Shown here: piece by piece, positions 60,901 through 64,000 of the stretch
Position numbering within the stretch: position 1 is the first letter of the stretch
How the letters are laid out: each line of letters opens with the position of its first letter
From: Chitinophagaceae bacterium DXS
GTDB lineage: Bacteria; Bacteroidota; Bacteroidia; Chitinophagales; Chitinophagaceae
Reading direction: 5' to 3'
NCBI GenBank assembly: GCA_030345135.1
Contig: CP128386.1
Coordinates: 5,236,209-5,300,208, forward strand
DNA length: 64,000 bases
Notes under the pieces: model-generated
What the model saw: the letters and a program-made list of their open reading frames with translations, nothing else
What the model was told of the DNA's origin: nothing
Databases searched by the model: none
Program-made: the position numbers and the translations under genes

Positions 60901-63900
60901 GGAATAGTAATACTTGTTGTTGCGGTTGCCGGGGTTAAGGCATAATCAGCAGTCGCAATTGCAGTTCCACTTACGCCAAGGGGAACAGTAATTGCAGAAG
61001 ACGATGTGACGCCTGCCGGGAGACTGACTGTAACCGGCACGCTTGCACCTTCATTCACATTTGACGATGTAGGTGCGATGCTGATCTGCTTATTAAGCGG
61101 GTTTATTCCTGTCTGATCTTTTATCGTAACGGTAGATACATTTTTACTGGTCGCATAAGTATAACCTGCCGGCAACGTTCCGCCTGTTATGATCACCGTT
61201 TCGTCGCCTTCAATTACAAAATCTGTTTTAGCATTTACTGTGAAACTTACCGAGTTTGTATTTGCCGGAATCGTCACGCTTGTTGGAATCAGATCATAAT
61301 CGGCGCTGGAAGTAGCTGTTCCGCTAACACTAATGGGTACCGTGATGGCCGCGCTGGATGTGATACCTGCCGGTAGACTGACCGTTATAGAAGTGCTTGT
61401 TCCTTCATTTACATTAAGGGCTGTTGGCGTTATGCTGATCTGCTTATTGGTTACAGAGCCCGTTTGATCTTTGATAGTTACAACAACCGCATCTTTACCA
61501 GTTGCATAAGCATATCCTGTTGGAAGCGTTCCACCTGTGATAGTCACTGTTTCGTCGCTTTCAATAATATTATCTGTCTTTGCATTTACTGCGAAGGCGA
61601 CAGAATTGGAACCCGCAGGAATGGTGACTGTTGATGAAATCAAATCATAATCAACACTGGAAACAGCTGTTCCGCTAACACTCACTGGTACAGAGATGGA
61701 AGCACTTGACGTGATACCAGCAGGCAGGCTTACTATTATAGTGGCGCTCGCTCCTTCATTCACATTGGCTGTTGCAGGTGTAATGCTGATCTGCTTATTG
61801 GTTACGGTACCTGTCTGATCTTTTATCGTAACAGTCGATGCACCTTTACCAGTTGCATAACTATAACCTGCTGGCAGCGTTCCACCTGTTACAATCACAG
61901 TTTCGTCGCTCTCAATAATGTTATCAGTTTTTGCATTAACGGGGAAGGTTACTGAATTAGAACCCGCCGGAATGGTAACGGCTGAAGGAATTAAATCATA
62001 ATCAGTACTGGAAGCAGCTGTTCCGCCAGTACTAACGGATACAGCAATTGCAGCACTGGACGTGATACCGGCTGGCAGGCTGACTGTAATAGTAGCGCTT
62101 GCTCCTTCGTTTACATCAACTGTTGCGGGTGAAATGCTGATCTGCTTATTTGCCACTGTACCTGTCTGATCTTTGATGGTTACGGTAGAAGTATTTTTGC
62201 CGCTGGCATAAGTATAACCGGCTGGCAACGTTCCGCCTGCTATGGTTACTGTTTCGTCACTTTCAATAATGATATCAGTTTTTGCATTAACCGGGAAGGT
62301 TATTGAATTAGAACCTGCCGGAATAGTGACGGTTGTAGGAAGTAAATCATAATCAGTATTGGAAGTAGCTGTTCCGCCGGCACTGATGGGTACAGCGATT
62401 GCTGCACTTGACGTAATACCTGCCGGCAGGCTGACAGTTATGGTAATACCGGCCCCTTCATTCACATCAGCTGTTGACGGTGTAATACTGATCTGTTTAT
62501 TGGCTACCGTGCCTGTCTGGTCCTTTATCGTTACAGTAGCTACATCTTTTCCGGTTGCATAAGTATAACCAGCTGGCAACGTTCCGCCTGTTATAATTAC
62601 TGTTTCGTCACTCTCAATAATATTATCAGTCTTTGCATTAACGGGGAAGGTTACTGAATTGGAACCTGCGGGAATAGTAACGGTTGTTGGAAGTAAGTCA
62701 TAATCTGCAACGGAAGCTGCTGTTCCACCAGTACTAATGGATATGGGGATCACAGCGCTTGACGTGATACCTGCGGGCAGGCTGACAGTTACTGTAGTAC
62801 CCGCACCTTCATTCACATCAATTGTTGTTGGGCTGATACTCATCTGCTTATTAGCAACTGTACCTGTCTGGTCTTTTATTGTTACGCTGGAAAGGTTTTT
62901 GCCCGAAACGTATGTATAGCCTCCGGGCAGCGTTCCGCCGGTGATGGTCACTGTTTCATCACTCTCGATAATATTATCCGTTTTTGCGTCGACGGTAAAC
63001 GTTACTGAATTGGATCCTGCCGGAATGGTAATGCCGGCAGAGGCTCCTGTTGGTGTCAGATCATAATCTGTATTTAAAATTGCAGTTCCGCTTATTGTGA
63101 GAGGAACAGTAATTGCTGATGTGGATGTGATTCCTGTTGGCAGGCTGACTGTAATAGTAGCGCTTGCACCTTCGTTTACATTTGCAGATGCTGATGCGAT
63201 GCTGATCTGCATATTGGTAGCAGTACCAGTCTGATCTTTGATGGTAACAACAGCTGCATTTTTACCGGCTACATATGCATAACCTGTTGGCAACGCTCCG
63301 CCTGTTATGGTGACAGTTTCGTCGCTTTCAATAATGTTATCCGTTTTTGCATCAACAGTGAAAGTCACGGAGTTGGCATTTGCGGGAATAGTTACACCGG
63401 CAGATGCTCCTGTTGGAGTCAGATCATAATCCGTATTTAAGATTGCGGTTCCACTTATGGCCAGAGGAATGTTGAGGGCAGAACTGGATGTAATGCCCGT
63501 AGGCAGACTAACCGTGATAGTAGTACTGGCGCCTTCATTCACATCAACAGTTGTCGGGTTGATACTGATCTGCTTATTGGCCGTTGTGCCTGTCTGGTCT
63601 TTTATTGTAACAGTAGAAACATTTTTGCCTGTAACGTAGGTGTAACTACCAGGCAGCGTTCCACCTGTTATGATCGCGGTTTCATCGGCTTCGATAATGT
63701 TATCCGTTTTTGCATCAACCGCAAAGGTCACAGCGTTGGCACCAGCAGGAATGGTAACGCCGGTTTCCGCAGTTGCCGGATTTAAGCCATAATCCGTGTT
63801 TACAATTGCAGTTCCACTCATGGCAAGAGGAACATTGATAGCTGAAGTGGATGTAATGCCAGCGGGCAAACTAACCGTTACAATAACGCTTGATCCTTCG

Positions 63901-64000
63901 CTCACATTTGCAGATGCGGATGCAATGCTAATCTGCGTGTTGAGCGGGTTTGTGCCTGTCTGATCTTTAATGGTTACAGTAGAAGCATCTTTACCGGTTA
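54975..64000 (-). CDS. Giant Calx-beta/Ig-like adhesin with CHU_C C-terminal domain (5' partial)
   Basis: At least 3008 codons are visible; the frame stays open through the window edge, so the true start and signal peptide lie outside. From the N-terminal side there are about eleven Calx-beta-like repeats of 117-122 residues (hallmarks DVNEGAS, TVTIKDQTGT, DNIIESDETV) and a divergent twelfth. About a dozen Ig/PKD-like repeats follow with the pattern YQWYKDG...IAGAT...YTVRV and C-x5-7 pairs. Next is a stretch of repeats of the type CAPATINL...Y...F.D, then two more Calx-beta units. The C-terminal gliding-motility domain has ISDNGDGINDYF, VTIFNRWGEVVY, FDGRGN, VPDGVYFYV and FSGYLRL. It is predicted as a T9SS-exported cell-surface adhesin working with the adjacent PorP/SprF. 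A GTG at 63905 is not a credible start. Confidence 0.93.
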   Translation of the reverse strand, partial: TGKDASTVTIKDQTGTNPLNTQISIASASANVSEGSSVIVTVSLPAGITSTSAINVPLAMSGTAIVNTDYGLNPATAETGVTIPAGANAVTFAVDAKTDNIIEADETAIITGGTLPGSYTYVTGKNVSTVTIKDQTGTTANKQISINPTTVDVNEGASTTITVSLPTGITSSSALNIPLAISGTAILNTDYDLTPTGASAGVTIPANANSVTFTVDAKTDNIIESDETVTITGGALPTGYAYVAGKNAAVVTIKDQTGTATNMQISIASASANVNEGASATITVSLPTGITSTSAITVPLTISGTAILNTDYDLTPTGASAGITIPAGSNSVTFTVDAKTDNIIESDETVTITGGTLPGGYTYVSGKNLSSVTIKDQTGTVANKQMSISPTTIDVNEGAGTTVTVSLPAGITSSAVIPISISTGGTAASVADYDLLPTTVTIPAGSNSVTFPVNAKTDNIIESDETVIITGGTLPAGYTYATGKDVATVTIKDQTGTVANKQISITPSTADVNEGAGITITVSLPAGITSSAAIAVPISAGGTATSNTDYDLLPTTVTIPAGSNSITFPVNAKTDIIIESDETVTIAGGTLPAGYTYASGKNTSTVTIKDQTGTVANKQISISPATVDVNEGASATITVSLPAGITSSAAIAVSVSTGGTAASSTDYDLIPSAVTIPAGSNSVTFPVNAKTDNIIESDETVIVTGGTLPAGYSYATGKGASTVTIKDQTGTVTNKQISITPATANVNEGASATIIVSLPAGITSSASISVPVSVSGTAVSSVDYDLISSTVTIPAGSNSVAFAVNAKTDNIIESDETVTITGGTLPTGYAYATGKDAVVVTIKDQTGSVTNKQISITPTALNVNEGTSTSITVSLPAGITSSAAITVPISVSGTATSSADYDLIPTSVTIPANTNSVSFTVNAKTDFVIEGDETVIITGGTLPAGYTYATSKNVSTVTIKDQTGINPLNKQISIAPTSSNVNEGASVPVTVSLPAGVTSSSAITVPLGVSGTAIATADYALTPATATTSITIPANTNSVAFTVDAKTDNIIESDETVVITGGTLPSGYTWVPAKDVSTITIKDQTGTATNKQISITPTTVDVNEGASTTITVSLPAGITSSTAISVSIGSGGTAASGADYGINPTTVTIPANTNSVTFTVDAKTDNLIEGDETVIITGGTLSAGYTYVSGKNISTVTIKDQTGTNPLNKQISITPATTTIDEGAGATVKVSLPTGITSVSPIVVPLVIAGSAAAGTDYHLTPGNAVNSITIPANTNSVTFTVDAKTDNIIESDEAVDVSGGVLSGGYTFASGATRSVITIKDQTLAGNNIITLSVTRGNLDRGGAKGNITASLPAGIVASYPLTINLAAAGTGLTASVDYSLSSNTITIPTNSNSVSDVTVSALCAQALSSNFTLKVNGASTGFTVSQASTVINGANIGNAITYSGSTSFCNNLSLMLTAPSGSSYAWYKDGAPVPGAIQNTYTATATGAYTVKVVNTNGCYGVSMPVNVTVIDRPAAPSVSPGGSQDLCSGAQIMLAATGTSGTTGYQWYKDGTAIAGATASTYFAFAAGTYKVTTIVTGFSCHSDSSAAVNLISSSGVAPARPVITASSQLLCAGGSILLNTDLTAGITYQWYKDGAAIVGATEHIYTAMSGGNYTVRVQAGGSTCSNISDASVVTSGSGTAPARPAIESNGTVLCGTASSILLRSSTAGNSYQWFKDGVAINGAIARTLVVNSAGSYIVQVLEAGGCSSVSDALSITANGGKGVAKPIALQSGNVVCTNGEVLLTADMGNGITTGINYVWYLDGATIPGATTQSIVAVQAGTYIIEAKDGGGCINTSDPLALTGSTGTAPAKPSVQAGSNTVCTGGSVMLTASTGSGFNYQWYLNSFPIAGATQQTYIATAAGNYRVAITDVGGNCTNISDVLAISQGSGTAPAQPAILQSGNIICANGSVLLVSSITASGYQWFRNGWAITGATARSYVATQAGSYRVSIIENPCSTISNEVVLSSSSGTAPQKPVIASSSSTICANGSITLTADVTGVSYQWYYNDEAIAGGVNRILNTTKSGTYRVAVTESGTCTTVSDEMTIDDGGAQAPEAPAISGTTHIVCTGGHSVKLTASSIVGATSYQWYVNGALIAGATSNVYNATSTGTYQVTAGNGGCSSVLSTGYTLTAGSSVAGNADVTINGVNPVCFNSSTVLQPASNITNPVYNWYTDAALTNQFYTGNSYLTTTLTVDTTFYVTVSNTISVCENAPGNARVLAIAVKPKAELNITTPAAVCTPSAINLTARAVTSGSSMGMTFVYSSDSTALVDNPANNTVYLLNPAAVNTSGRYYIRGKVNGCWSEVKGVDVVINITPQITIVQPQPVCAPETIDVTASVSNYDPDNYLYVFRDAGNAIVNDATVIAGSGTYNATAENKITGCISPAVAIVATIHPKPQAVTATPQPICAPATINLAQQVKNYNSAVFSYEFKDAAGNVVPAPASVAASSNYLVIATNKTTLCSSDAATIPVTIYKQPVVDLNNNGNVVMCGVNGTVNLVKSIANYDTAAYNYAFTDVMNSPLANVSAIVIAGDYKITATDRTTGCPSVTGTVNVKRYALPVVNITDPAAVYDPYTVSIIKPDVVNGSTPDIAYTYYNESKNEITQQKASAIGGPGKFIYYISGTSNVGCSSPLMPVNVIVHERPVLKITTSKAEIWEGQTAALTISYPEGVNLPDDFSFSLSAGNGTTIRREDYTLPATVSIGAGRNNAQFMVNTVDNHILDLDHVLNLHAENSTFKVTDGSVLVHDSTSLHPENAVITIGNDTIYGKGKTDIYLRLPEGITTSYDIAVNLAEAAGTTISNVDYDMDAIGTILAGNGEGTFNVAAESKSKEELKLTIKGNKQGFTVKNGVVLIRPGRINVNQLISDNGDGINDYFRIEGIEHYTGVKAGGDNDVTIFNRWGEVVYSVTKYDNSSRRFDGRGNKAVSTRVPDGVYFYVINITVPPEDLKPGEERRQRFSGYLRLQK
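60000..64000. repeat. Coding tandem repeat, period about 351-366 bp
   Basis: Eleven full DNA repeats and a partial one encode the Calx-beta units. The anchor (C)CTGTCTG(A/G)TC recurs near 60390, 60740, 61107, 61458, 61807, 62159, 62511, 62863, 63225, 63589 and 63954. Some segments are identical between units: 59 bp at 60135-60193 equal 60501-60559. Such identity favours unequal recombination and length variation. Confidence 0.88.

Noticed and set aside
63870-63905. Start codon for the giant adhesin inside the window
   Set aside because: The GTG at 63905 is the Val of a repeat motif (NVSEGSS matching DVNEGAS), and the frame continues upstream to the window edge with another repeat.

Overview
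The window reads as chromosomal DNA of a Bacteroidota bacterium, most likely family Chitinophagaceae. The evidence is a PorP/SprF protein next to a giant adhesin with a gliding-motility (CHU_C) C-terminal domain, many soluble PAS/GAF hybrid histidine kinases, AT-leaning intergenic DNA with few Shine-Dalgarno sites, and one TAnnTTTG-type promoter with a plausible upstream element. No tRNA, rRNA, CRISPR array, transposase, integrase or phage gene was seen.

Layout. (1) 1-0.9 kb: two short tandem-repeat arrays sharing one core in opposite orientation; the second runs into the 3' end of a glycosyltransferase gene. (2) 0.8-8.9 kb: a divergent surface-glycan cluster. Leftward are a NodU/CmcH-type carbamoyltransferase, a GT2 and a GT9; rightward are two retaining-type glycosyltransferases, a GmhB-like heptose-bisphosphate phosphatase and a second GT9. 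Together they suggest assembly of a carbamoylated, heptose-containing glycan. (3) 9-12 kb: an SDR oxidoreductase and a pyruvate-oxidase-like ThDP enzyme. (4) 12-36.4 kb: a signalling region. It holds three intact histidine kinases, two kinase homologues that lack the phospho-acceptor histidine, a 1667-residue CheB-CheR-PAS-GAF-kinase fusion with a single-domain response regulator, a stand-alone CheB, and a kinase gene split by an in-frame TAA. Small stress-type proteins are interspersed (dodecin, a PA2169-type four-helix bundle, an acidic disordered protein). A probable 240-nt non-coding or leader RNA with its own promoter and terminator lies at about 15 kb. (5) 36.8-42.3 kb: RNA-related small genes (cold-shock domain, RRM, NYN-LOTUS), an EEP-family phosphoesterase and an ankyrin protein. 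(6) 42.5-49.5 kb: a secreted GH13 glucosidase, an outer-membrane transporter-like protein and a creatininase-family hydrolase, separated by about 15 copies of a 180-bp palindrome-rich repeat. A 64-bp relic of the transporter gene lies 3.9 kb away. (7) 49.6-64 kb: a leftward T9SS/gliding-type surface module: giant Calx-beta/Ig-like adhesin (5' end outside the window), PorP/SprF, OmpA/PD40 lipoprotein, and a beta-propeller/Calx-beta protein.

No single complete new system can be proved from sequence alone. The strongest candidates for new biology are the pseudo-kinase/true-kinase gene pairs, the orphan RNA between one such pair, the stop-split kinase, and the 180-bp repeat family. Functions come from motif recognition by eye; no database search was run. 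Domain boundaries are approximate.
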